A DNA stretch of 14,400 nucleotides from an uncultured Micavibrio sp. (GTDB lineage Bacteria > Pseudomonadota > Alphaproteobacteria > Micavibrionales > UBA1664), in NCBI GenBank assembly GCA_937896295.1, contig CALBME010000062.1, forward strand, positions 1 to 14,400, written 5' to 3'. The position numbers and the translations under genes were made by a program. Below are positions 6,574-14,018 of this stretch, one piece after another (the stretch's first letter is position 1; each line of letters starts with the position of its first letter). The notes beneath the pieces are model-generated. The model worked only from the letters and a program-made list of their open reading frames with translations, ran no database searches and was not told where the DNA came from.

Positions 6574-7200
6574 ATCGCACCCCCTGAATTACAGCCCGCC
6601 AGTTTTACCTTTACCGATACCGCCAAGGTCGCCGACATCCTGTCGCGCTATCCGGCCGACCGTAAGCAGTCGGCTGTGATGCCGCTGCTGGATCTGGTCA
6701 TGCGCCAGATGGCAGGCGAGGTGAAGGAGGGCGGCGGATGGATCCCCGAAGCCGCGATGGAAGAAATCGCCCGCATCTGCGAAATGCCGCGCATCAAGGT
6801 GTTCGAAGTCGCCACATTCTATTCCATGTACATCCTTGCGCCCATCGGCAAATACCACATCCAGTGCTGCACCACGACACCGTGCTGGCTGCGTGGGTCG
6901 TCCGATATCGTCAAGGCGTGCGAAGAGGCGGCGGGCTGCCATGTCGGTGAAACGTCATCCGACAAGATGTTCACCATCTCGGAAGTCGAGTGCCTGGGCG
7001 CGTGCGTCAACGCACCGATGGTGCAGATCAACGATGAATATTACGAGGACCTGACACCGGCGCGGATGCAGGAAATCATGGCCGCGCTGCGTGCGGGCAA
7101 AGAAGTGCCCAAAGGCCCGCAAATCAAACGCGTCAGTTCCATGAGCGCCGCGGGTCCCACGACCCTGACGGAAGAAGCCAAGAAAGCAGGGGTGGCCTGA
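6562..7200 (+). CDS. nuoE: NADH-quinone oxidoreductase subunit E (24-kDa, cluster N1a)
   Basis: Part of the NADH-oxidising tip of complex I; carries [2Fe-2S] cluster N1a beside the FMN of NuoF. The 212 residues contain the four ligands in the expected pattern: C103 and C108 in CTTTPCWLRG, then C144 and C148 in ECLGACVNAP. Upstream, FEVATFYSMY (81-90) is a family hallmark. The C-terminal tail (about 183-212), with GPQIKRVSS and GPTTL, resembles the extended alphaproteobacterial form. Shine-Dalgarno AAGGA at 6550-6554 supports this ATG. It opens the second nuo block after a 184-nt gap from the divergent UbiA-like gene, so it must have its own promoter or depend on antisense-crossing read-through. 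The start is folded into the hairpin listed at 6522-6573. Its stop overlaps the nuoF start by one base. Confidence 0.97.
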   Translation: MKPRIAPPELQPASFTFTDTAKVADILSRYPADRKQSAVMPLLDLVMRQMAGEVKEGGGWIPEAAMEEIARICEMPRIKVFEVATFYSMYILAPIGKYHIQCCTTTPCWLRGSSDIVKACEEAAGCHVGETSSDKMFTISEVECLGACVNAPMVQINDEYYEDLTPARMQEIMAALRAGKEVPKGPQIKRVSSMSAAGPTTLTEEAKKAGVA

Positions 7201-8486
7201 TGCTTGCCGACAGCGACCGTATCTTTAAAAACATTTTCGGTTTTGAATCTTACAGCCTTGAAGCTGCGCGCAAGCGCGGCGACTGGTCCGACACGGCGTC
7301 CATCATCGCCAAGGGCAAGGACTGGATCATCGAGGAGATGAAAAAATCAGGACTGCGTGGCCGTGGCGGTGCGGGGTTCCCGACCGGCATGAAATGGTCG
7401 TTCATGCCCAAGCCTTCGGACAAGCCGCATTATCTTGTCATCAACGCTGATGAATCCGAACCCGGTACGTGCAAGGACCGTGATATCCTGCGTCACGAGC
7501 CGCACAAATTGCTGGAAGGTGCGTTGATCGCCGCGCACGCAATCGGCGCGCATAAATGCTATATCTACATCCGCGGCGAGTTTTACGATGAATCGTCCAA
7601 CGTCTGGAAGGCGATTCACGAAGCGCGCGCAGCGGGGCTTCTGGGTAAGAATGCCGCCGGTACGGGCTGGGATTTCGATGTCGAGCTGCATCGCGGCGGC
7701 GGCGCGTATATCTGCGGCGAGGAATCCGCGCTTTTGGAATCGCTGGAAGGTAAAAAAGGCCAGCCGCGCAACAAGCCGCCTTTCCCGGCCATGGCGGGCC
7801 TGTATTCATGTCCGACCACGGTGAACAACGTTGAAACCATTGCCAGCGTGCCGGAAATTCTGCGCCGTGGCGGCGCATGGTTTGCCGGTATCGGACGCGA
7901 CCCGAAAAACACGGGTACGAAACTGTTCTGCATCTCCGGCCACGTGAACAACCCGTGCAACGTCGAAGAAGCCATGGGCATTCCCATGAAAGAACTGATC
8001 GAAAAACATGCGGGCGGCGTGCGCGGCGGGTGGGACAACCTGCTGTGCGTCATTCCCGGCGGTTCTTCGACGCCGCTTTTGCCGCGTGAAATCTGTGACA
8101 CCGTGGCGATGGATTTTGATTCTTTACGCGCGGTGCAGTCGGGCCTGGGTACCGCCGGTCTGATCGTCATGGATAAATCGACCGACGTCGTCTATGCGAT
8201 TGCGCGTCTTTCGTATTTCTACATGCATGAATCATGCGGCCAGTGCACGCCGTGCCGTGAAGGCACGGGATGGATGTGGCGCATCATGCAACGCATGGTA
8301 AAGGGCAATTCCAGCCTCGAGGAAATCGACATGCTTCTCGATATCTCCAAGCAGATCGAAGGGCATACCATCTGCGCGCATGGTGATGCGTCGGCATGGC
8401 CGATCCAGGGCTTGTTCCGTCATTTCCGCCCTGTGGTGGAGCAGCGGATATTGGACTATCGCAAACAGATAAAGGCGGCAGCATGA
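7200..8486 (+). CDS. nuoF: NADH-quinone oxidoreductase subunit F (51-kDa, NADH/FMN/N3)
   Basis: Binds NADH and FMN and passes electrons to [4Fe-4S] cluster N3; cytosolic tip of complex I. The 428 residues are full length. Visible motifs: GRGGAGFPTGMKW (54-66), a glycine-rich NADH/FMN-binding loop; NADESEPGTCKDRDI (82-96); GAYICGEESALLESLEG (168-184); and the N3 ligands C346, C349 and C352 in SCGQCTPCREGTGW, with C392 in HTICAHGDASAW. The start ATG overlaps the nuoE TGA, which indicates translational coupling. Instead of nuoG the next gene is a secreted protein whose ATG overlaps the nuoF stop, so the operon continues without a break. Confidence 0.98.
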   Translation: MLADSDRIFKNIFGFESYSLEAARKRGDWSDTASIIAKGKDWIIEEMKKSGLRGRGGAGFPTGMKWSFMPKPSDKPHYLVINADESEPGTCKDRDILRHEPHKLLEGALIAAHAIGAHKCYIYIRGEFYDESSNVWKAIHEARAAGLLGKNAAGTGWDFDVELHRGGGAYICGEESALLESLEGKKGQPRNKPPFPAMAGLYSCPTTVNNVETIASVPEILRRGGAWFAGIGRDPKNTGTKLFCISGHVNNPCNVEEAMGIPMKELIEKHAGGVRGGWDNLLCVIPGGSSTPLLPREICDTVAMDFDSLRAVQSGLGTAGLIVMDKSTDVVYAIARLSYFYMHESCGQCTPCREGTGWMWRIMQRMVKGNSSLEEIDMLLDISKQIEGHTICAHGDASAWPIQGLFRHFRPVVEQRILDYRKQIKAAA

Positions 8487-9187
8487 AAAAACTGATCGGC
8501 GTTCTGATAATGACCACGGCGCTTTCGGGTGTTGCCTTTGGCGCTCCCAAAAAGAAGGAGGAAGCGCCCATGACCGACGAACAGGTCGTGCAGCGTTTTA
8601 TCGGGTGCACCGCGCTGATGCAGTTCAATGCCGAGAAGCTGAAAGACAGTCCCGACCTGCAGGCCACCGTAAAGGCGTCGGCTGAGCGTTATCACAATGC
8701 GGCCGAGTATTTCCTGCGTGGCCGTATGGATGTCGATGATATCAACACCTACATCATGGGTGGTATTGGCGCCGCGCGCGCAGCGATTGAAGGCGAATAC
8801 GCCGAAAGCGGCGGCGCCGCCGTTGAAAAACGCCTGGGTGAATGCAACGCCCCGCAAATGATGACCAAAGGGTTCGAGGCGTTTCAGGCCAGCAACGCCA
8901 CGCAAAGCACGGCGCCGATTGCGCCCGTGGCGTCCGTTCCCCTGCCGGGTACGGTTGCGCCCGGTGATCTGCCCGTCAATGTGGCCGTAACGGCACCTGC
9001 GGCCCCGGTTGCTGCGCCCGCGGCTACCACCACAACAACGACCACCGTCACAACGACAACGGCGGTGCCGGCTGCTGCTTCTGCTGCTCCTGCACCTGCT
9101 GCCGAGCCGGTGAAACGCCCGCGCACGGGTACGCCCGTGCCGATGTCTGCGCCGACTTACGGTCAGCGTTCCAAGGCCGCGCAATGA
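8483..9187 (+). CDS. Secreted cysteine-pair protein with Thr/Ala/Pro-rich tail, embedded in the nuo operon
   Basis: I do not recognise a named family. The 234-residue protein starts with a clear Sec signal peptide (MKKLIGVLIMTTALSGVAFGA, cleavage near residue 20-21), so it is probably periplasmic. A helical domain follows (about 30-135) bounded by C42 and C121, well placed for a disulfide. From about 136 to the end it is low complexity: Pro/Ala/Val repeats, a run of Thr (182-193, one Val inside), then Ala/Pro and a basic end. The start is set by the ATGA overlap with nuoF and AAAGG at 8471-8475; the frame extends upstream but only as a shadow of nuoF. Its stop overlaps the next gene by ATGA. 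The domain matches that of the next protein in cysteine placement and in the segment after C121 (MMTKGFEAF), so the two look like tandem paralogues. Confidence 0.85.
   Translation: MKKLIGVLIMTTALSGVAFGAPKKKEEAPMTDEQVVQRFIGCTALMQFNAEKLKDSPDLQATVKASAERYHNAAEYFLRGRMDVDDINTYIMGGIGAARAAIEGEYAESGGAAVEKRLGECNAPQMMTKGFEAFQASNATQSTAPIAPVASVPLPGTVAPGDLPVNVAVTAPAAPVAAPAATTTTTTTVTTTTAVPAAASAAPAPAAEPVKRPRTGTPVPMSAPTYGQRSKAAQ
9026..9061 (+). repeat. Polythreonine tract in the secreted protein
   Basis: Twelve codons give seven Thr, one Val and four Thr. The Thr codons are a mixture of ACC, ACA and ACG, so the run is not a pure trinucleotide slippage repeat; the peptide seems to have been kept despite synonymous change. 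Such Thr/Pro/Ala-rich tails often act as flexible extracytoplasmic linkers. Confidence 0.7.
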
Positions 9188-9624
9188 AACAGATGCTGGT
9201 TGCCGGTCTGTTTCTGTCTGCGCTGGCTGCGCCCGTGGCGGCGTATGCTGCGGACAAGTCGCCGGAGTTTGATCCGGATATCCTGCTGGTGCGCAAGATG
9301 GAAAACTGTGCCGGTCTGATGGCGGTGCTTTCCGACAACAACCGGGCCAAAGGCAATACGGAAGTTGCCGACACCGCCGCCCTGTCATCCGGACAGTACA
9401 CCACGGCAGCCCGTTATTATGCGGGTGCCAAGGCAGTCGATCGGGTCGACCGCAATGTCGCCACGGCTAAGGAAAAGCTTGCCTATCTGTATGCCAATGG
9501 CGGCGACGCCGCGCTTGCGGATGATATTCGCGGCTGCGGCAGCGAAGAAATGGCAACAAAGGGTCAGGCCGCGCTGGATGCGCAAAAGAAAGCCGATGAA
9601 GCGGCTGCGAACAAAGGTAAGTGA
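9184..9624 (+). CDS. Small secreted cysteine-pair protein, paralogue of the preceding gene product
   Basis: A 146-residue protein of no family I can name. It has a Sec signal peptide (MKQMLVAGLFLSALAAPVAAYAA, cleavage after about residue 23), giving a mature periplasmic protein of about 123 residues. The rest is predicted helical and ends in a charged Lys/Ala/Glu tail. Its two cysteines are C42 (NCAGLM) and C118 (GCGSEEMATKG). The neighbouring protein has C42 (GCTALM) and C121 (ECNAPQMMTKG), so the spacing is 75 against 78 residues and the flanks correspond; both also have an aromatic helix in the middle (RYYAGA here, RYHNAAEYF there). This one lacks the Thr/Pro-rich tail. The start overlaps the previous stop (ATGA at 9184-9187) and nuoG begins 3 nt after its stop, so it is tightly built into the operon. 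Confidence 0.85.
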   Translation: MKQMLVAGLFLSALAAPVAAYAADKSPEFDPDILLVRKMENCAGLMAVLSDNNRAKGNTEVADTAALSSGQYTTAARYYAGAKAVDRVDRNVATAKEKLAYLYANGGDAALADDIRGCGSEEMATKGQAALDAQKKADEAAANKGK

Positions 9625-9627
9625 GAG

Positions 9628-11628
9628 ATGCCCAAGCTTAAAATCAATAACATCGAACTTGAAGTCGCCCCCGGCACGTCCATCATTCAGGCGGCCGAAC
9701 AGCTGGGTATTGAAATCCCGCGCTTTTGCTATCACGACAAACTGTCGGTGCCGGCAAACTGCCGCATGTGCCTTGTCGAAGTGAAGGGCGGTCCGCCGAA
9801 GCCGCAGGCATCGTGCGCACTGGCCTGTGCCGACAACATGGAGGTGTTCACCGACTCCGAAATGGTGCACAAGGCCCGCAAAGGGGTGATGGAATTCCTT
9901 CTGATCAACCACCCGCTGGACTGCCCGATCTGCGATCAGGGCGGCGAATGCGACCTGCAGGACCAGGCTGTGGCTTATGGTTTCGACCGTTCGCGTTATT
10001 TTGAACCCAAGCGCGCCGTGAAGGATAAGGATCTGGGGCCGCTGATTGAAACCAACATGACGCGCTGCATTCAATGCACGCGCTGTGTCCGCTTTGCGTC
10101 TGAAATTGCGGGCGTCGACGATCTGGGCCTGCTGAACCGCGGCGAAGACGTGGAAATCGGCACGTATATTTCCAAGGCAGTCGAATCCGAACTGTCCGGC
10201 AACCTTGCCGATGTGTGCCCGGTCGGCGCGCTGCTTAACAAGCCGTATTCCTTCACCGCCCGTCCGTGGGAATTGCGCAAAACGGAATCCATCGACGTCA
10301 TGGACGCGGTGGGTTCGAACATCCGCATCGATGCGCGCGGCAATGAAGTCATGCGCGTTCTGCCGCGCCTGAACGAAGCGGTGAACGAAGAATGGATCGC
10401 GGACAAGACGCGTTATGCGTATGACGGCCTGAAATTCCAGCGTCTGGACCGTCCGTATGTGCGCGATACGTCTGGGCGCCTGCGTGAATGCACGTGGGAA
10501 GAGGCGTTCATTTACGCCGCCGGCAAACTCAAATCCCTGCAGGGCGGTCAGATCGCCGCGCTGGCAGGCGATCTGGTTGATGTTGAATCGACCTATGCGC
10601 TGCGCGACCTGCTGCGCAGCCTGGGCAGCAACATGATGGACTGCCGCACCGATGGCGCGCAGATCGATACGCAAAACCCGGCCAGCTGGCGTTTCAATAC
10701 CACCATCGCGGGACTGGAAGAGGCGGATGCCATCATTCTGGTCGGTACCAATCCACGCGTGGAAGCCCCGATCATCAATGCCCGTATCCGCAAAACCTGG
10801 CTGGCCAAACGCGTGCCGGTTTACGTGATCGGCGAACAGATCGACCTGAACTATCCCTACAAATATCTGGGTGCTGGCGCCGATACGCTGGAGACCTTGG
10901 ACATCAAGGCGGAAAAACCCGCGCTGATCCTTGGTATGGGCGCATTGATGGGCGAAAACGGCGCCGCCGTTCTGGCCATGGCGCGTGCGAAAGCCGTGGT
11001 CAAAGACGGATGGAACGGTTTCAACCTGCTGCACACGGCCGCAGGCCGCATGGGCGCGCTGATGGCAGGGTTCGTTCCGCCGCAGGGCCAGTTCAGCATG
11101 AACGGCATCAAGGCATGGTATATGCACGGCGTCGACAACCCAGTCGTGTACGACCACATGGTCGGCAAGGATGACTTCGTCATTTATCAGGGTCACCATG
11201 GCGATGTGGGCGCGGCCCGCGCCGACGTGATTTTCCCCGGCACGGCCTACACCGAAAAATCGGCATTGTACGTGAATACGGAAGGGCGTGTGCAGATGGC
11301 ACGCGCCGCCGTCACGCCGCTGGGCCTTGCCAAGGAAGACTGGCGTATCATCCGTGCGTTTTCGGAAGTCATGAACGCGCCGCTGCCATACAATACGCTG
11401 TCCGATCTGCGCGCGCGTCTTGCCAGGGAAATTCCTGCCTTTGGCGCGATCGGCGCGATCACGCCGGTTGCGTGGAGCGATTTCGGCAAACCGGGTGCGG
11501 TCAAGGGTGTGCGTTTCGCATCGCCGGTCAAAAACTACTACCAGACCGATCCCATCTCGCGCGCCTCGGTCACGATGGCGACATGCGTCGAAGCCTTTGC
11601 GCAGAAGCAGCGCATCGCCGCAGGGTAG
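9628..11628 (+). CDS. nuoG: NADH-quinone oxidoreductase subunit G (75-kDa, clusters N1b, N4, N5)
   Basis: Conducts electrons along the peripheral arm from NuoF towards NuoI/NuoB. It is 666 residues. The N-terminal ferredoxin-like domain holds the N1b ligands C34, C45, C48 and probably C63 (C67 is also near). N5 has one His and three Cys: H95, C99, C102, C108 (in HPLDCPICDQGGEC). N4 has C147, C150, C153 and C197 (CPVGAL). The region after residue 200, where E. coli and Thermus types carry four more cysteines for cluster N7, has none, which fits the alphaproteobacterial/mitochondrial form. Residues from about 220 to 600 form the molybdopterin-oxidoreductase-like fold, without a cofactor in this family. 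AAAGG at 9613-9617 is the nearest Shine-Dalgarno. The next gene starts one base after its stop. Confidence 0.98.
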   Translation: MPKLKINNIELEVAPGTSIIQAAEQLGIEIPRFCYHDKLSVPANCRMCLVEVKGGPPKPQASCALACADNMEVFTDSEMVHKARKGVMEFLLINHPLDCPICDQGGECDLQDQAVAYGFDRSRYFEPKRAVKDKDLGPLIETNMTRCIQCTRCVRFASEIAGVDDLGLLNRGEDVEIGTYISKAVESELSGNLADVCPVGALLNKPYSFTARPWELRKTESIDVMDAVGSNIRIDARGNEVMRVLPRLNEAVNEEWIADKTRYAYDGLKFQRLDRPYVRDTSGRLRECTWEEAFIYAAGKLKSLQGGQIAALAGDLVDVESTYALRDLLRSLGSNMMDCRTDGAQIDTQNPASWRFNTTIAGLEEADAIILVGTNPRVEAPIINARIRKTWLAKRVPVYVIGEQIDLNYPYKYLGAGADTLETLDIKAEKPALILGMGALMGENGAAVLAMARAKAVVKDGWNGFNLLHTAAGRMGALMAGFVPPQGQFSMNGIKAWYMHGVDNPVVYDHMVGKDDFVIYQGHHGDVGAARADVIFPGTAYTEKSALYVNTEGRVQMARAAVTPLGLAKEDWRIIRAFSEVMNAPLPYNTLSDLRARLAREIPAFGAIGAITPVAWSDFGKPGAVKGVRFASPVKNYYQTDPISRASVTMATCVEAFAQKQRIAAG

Positions 11629-11629
11629 A

Positions 11630-12871
11630 ATGAACATCCTGTATATCGATCATTACGCCGGTTCGCCCGTCCTGGGGATGGAGTACCGGCCGTATTATCT
11701 TGCCCGGCAATGGGTGCGCGAAGGTCATCGCGTGCGGATCGTGGCGGCCAGTCACGCGCATACGCGCCTGCGCCAGCCGCGCGTGCAGGGCGCGATCGAG
11801 CGTACGGGGTTTGACGGGATCGAATATATATTTCTGAAAACGCCGGCCTATAGCGGGCATGGGTGGAAACGCTGGTTCAATATCTTCAGCTTCGTGATGC
11901 AGCTGTATACGCGCAGGGACGCTTTGATCCAGAATTTCAAGCCGGACGTGGTGATCGCGTCATCGGCCTATCCGTTTGACGTCGCGCCGGCAAAGGCCAT
12001 CGCGCATGCCAGTGGCGCCAGGCTGGTTTACGAGGTGACCGAGCTGTGGCCGGATTCGCCCCGGCAGTTATGGGGCATGGATGCGGGCCATCCGCTGATG
12101 CGTTTTGTTGCCTGGGCCCAGCGTCAGGCGCTGGCGGCTGCGGATGTGGTTGTTTCGGTCCTGCCGCGCGCGGATGTTTATTTAAAGACCTTTGGTTACG
12201 AAGGCCCTTTCGTGCATGTCCCCAACGGCATCGACCCCGAAGAATGGGGCGGCGAGCGCGAGGATTCGGGCATAGACGTGATGGTGCAGGCCGTCATCGA
12301 CCGGTTCCGGGCGCAGGGGCGCATGGTGGTGGGTTATGCCGGGACGCATGGCGACAATAACGGCCTCTACGGCCTGATCGACGCCGCAAGCCATCTGCGC
12401 GATGCCAAGGTGGGCTTTGTCTGTGTCGGCGAGGGGGCGTCGCGCACGGCGCTGTCGGATTACGCGGAAGAACGCAATGTGGCTGATTTTTTTGCTTTTT
12501 GCGGGCCGATCGCCAAGCGCCAGGTGCCGCGGTTCCTGAAACAGATGGACGTCTTATACATGGGTGCAAAGCCCCTGGACGTGTACCAGTACGGGGTCAG
12601 CTTCAACAAAGCCTATGATTATATGATGGCCGGCCGGCCCATGGTCATGGCCGTCAATGCCGGCAACGATATGCTGGGCGAGGCCGGGTGCGGGCTGAGC
12701 GTACCGTCCGGGACGGGGGAGGATATTGCCGCCGCCGTCCGCCGCCTGCGGGATATGACCGCCCCCCAGCGGGATGCCTATGGCCTGGAGGCCCGCAGCC
12801 ATGTTCTTTTGCACAATACTTACCCCGTTTTGGCCAGACGCTTCCTTGAAGCGGTCGAAACAAAAGGATAG
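11630..12871 (+). CDS. GT4-type (GT-B fold) glycosyltransferase
   Basis: Predicted to transfer a sugar from a nucleotide donor, probably in surface polysaccharide or glycan assembly at the cytosolic face of the membrane; acceptor and sugar are unknown. The 413 residues begin with a Rossmann-like strand (MNILYIDHYAGSP) and a segment containing MEYRPYYLARQW (17-28), as in WbuB-type enzymes. VPNGID at 197-202 sits at the interdomain region. The C-terminal domain has GYAGTHG (235-241), VGEG (266-269) and NKAYDYMMAGRPMV (326-339), which matches the GT4 donor-site motif with Asp for the usual Glu. No signal peptide or membrane span is seen. The start at 11630, one base after nuoG, is where homology-like sequence begins; the Shine-Dalgarno is poor (AGGG, 4-nt gap), so translation may depend on coupling to nuoG. 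A glycosyltransferase between nuoG and nuoH is unexpected. Confidence 0.9.
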   Translation: MNILYIDHYAGSPVLGMEYRPYYLARQWVREGHRVRIVAASHAHTRLRQPRVQGAIERTGFDGIEYIFLKTPAYSGHGWKRWFNIFSFVMQLYTRRDALIQNFKPDVVIASSAYPFDVAPAKAIAHASGARLVYEVTELWPDSPRQLWGMDAGHPLMRFVAWAQRQALAAADVVVSVLPRADVYLKTFGYEGPFVHVPNGIDPEEWGGEREDSGIDVMVQAVIDRFRAQGRMVVGYAGTHGDNNGLYGLIDAASHLRDAKVGFVCVGEGASRTALSDYAEERNVADFFAFCGPIAKRQVPRFLKQMDVLYMGAKPLDVYQYGVSFNKAYDYMMAGRPMVMAVNAGNDMLGEAGCGLSVPSGTGEDIAAAVRRLRDMTAPQRDAYGLEARSHVLLHNTYPVLARRFLEAVETKG

Positions 12872-12882
12872 AGTCCACGCCC

Positions 12883-13905
12883 ATGACATTTAACGAACTC
12901 TGGACATCTTACGGCCAACCGCTCGCCTTTATCGTCTTACAGATTTTGGCGTTTGTCGTTCCCCTGCTGATTGGCGTCGCCTATACCGTTTACGCCGAGC
13001 GCAAGATCATGGGTGCCATGCAACTGCGTCAGGGGCCGATGACGGTGGGTCCGTTCGGCCTGCTGCAGACATTCGCGGACGCCATCAAGCTGTTTTCGAA
13101 AGAGCTTCTGCTGCCGACCGCGGCATCGAAGGGCGTGTTCCTTCTTGCGCCGCTTCTGACCATGACTCTGGCCATGGTGGCGTGGGCGGTCATTCCGGTT
13201 AATCCAGGCTGGGTCATTGCCAACATCAATGTCGGTATTCTTTACCTGTTCGCCATTTCGTCGATGGGCGTGTACGGCGTGCTGATGGCGGGCTGGGCGT
13301 CGAACTCGAAATACGCATTCCTGGGCGGTATGCGTTCGGCGGCGCAGATGGTGTCTTACGAAGTTTCGATGGGGCTTGTCATCGTGTGCGTCCTGCTGTG
13401 CACTGGCTCGCTCAACCTCACTGAAATCGTGATGGCCGAACGCCCGTGGTGGATGACGGTTCTTCTGCTGCCCATGTTCGTGGTGTTCGTCGTGTCCATC
13501 CTGGCGGAAACGAACCGCGCGCCCTTCGACCTGCCGGAAGGCGAATCCGAACTGTCGGGCGGTTTCCTGGTCGAATATTCGGCGGCGGCGTTCATGCTGT
13601 TCTTCCTTGCTGAATACGCCAACATGATCCTGATGTCGGCCATGGCCACGGTGCTGTTCCTCGGCGGCTGGAAACCGCCCTTCGGCATTGAGTTTTTAAG
13701 TTTCATTCCCGGCCCGATCTGGTTCATTGCCAAGATTTTCTTCATCCTGTTCATCTTCGTGTGGGTGCGGGCGACGTTGCCGCGTTACCGCTATGATCAG
13801 CTGATGCGACTGGGCTGGAAAATCTTCCTGCCGTTCACGCTGATCTGGGTGCTGGTGATTGCGGGGACGCTGGTCTATCTCGACGCTCTGCCGGGTGCGC
13901 GTTAA
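12883..13905 (+). CDS. nuoH: NADH-quinone oxidoreductase subunit H
   Basis: Membrane subunit (ND1 homologue) that forms the quinone entry channel with NuoB and NuoD and couples quinone chemistry to proton pumping. The 340 residues show about eight transmembrane segments. Family motifs: AERKIMGAMQLRQGP (38-52); GPFGLLQTFADAIKLFSKE (56-74); SYEVSMGL (158-165) on the cytosolic side; and ETNRAPFDLPEGESEL (209-224), the strongly conserved acidic loop at the quinone site. Near the end, WVRATLPRYRYDQLM (294-308) is also typical. It lies 11 nt after the glycosyltransferase. The Shine-Dalgarno is weak: AAAGGA at 12863-12868 is 14 nt away and only GAG is nearer. nuoI, which normally follows, does not begin in the 113 nt after it. 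Confidence 0.97.
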   Translation: MTFNELWTSYGQPLAFIVLQILAFVVPLLIGVAYTVYAERKIMGAMQLRQGPMTVGPFGLLQTFADAIKLFSKELLLPTAASKGVFLLAPLLTMTLAMVAWAVIPVNPGWVIANINVGILYLFAISSMGVYGVLMAGWASNSKYAFLGGMRSAAQMVSYEVSMGLVIVCVLLCTGSLNLTEIVMAERPWWMTVLLLPMFVVFVVSILAETNRAPFDLPEGESELSGGFLVEYSAAAFMLFFLAEYANMILMSAMATVLFLGGWKPPFGIEFLSFIPGPIWFIAKIFFILFIFVWVRATLPRYRYDQLMRLGWKIFLPFTLIWVLVIAGTLVYLDALPGAR

Positions 13906-14018
13906 CCTTTTTGCATTGCGGCGCATATTTATCTTGCCGTTTACCCTAATCTTGTCTTTTGTGAAGGCGAAGACGCCGTTAAAGCGTCCGTACAAAAAGA
14001 TAAAACAGGGAAAAGATC

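Noticed and set aside
8483..9624. Twin CX9C-type complex I accessory proteins like those of mitochondria
   Set aside because: Each protein has only two cysteines, about 76-79 residues apart, not paired CX9C motifs; any functional likeness would be analogy only.
11420..11629. A 70-residue N-terminal extension of the glycosyltransferase
   Set aside because: It overlaps the end of nuoG, is Arg/Ser-rich shadow sequence, and the GT-B fold begins with the MNILYIDHY strand at 11630.
9385..11637. A 750-codon open frame on the minus strand across nuoG
   Set aside because: It is antisense to a complete, motif-perfect nuoG, its translation is rich in Arg/His/Phe without family features, and such long antisense frames are common opposite GC-rich codon-biased genes.
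13961..13976. Terminator hairpin after nuoH (GGCG-AAGA-CGCC)
   Set aside because: Only four base pairs with no T-run after it; too weak to call.
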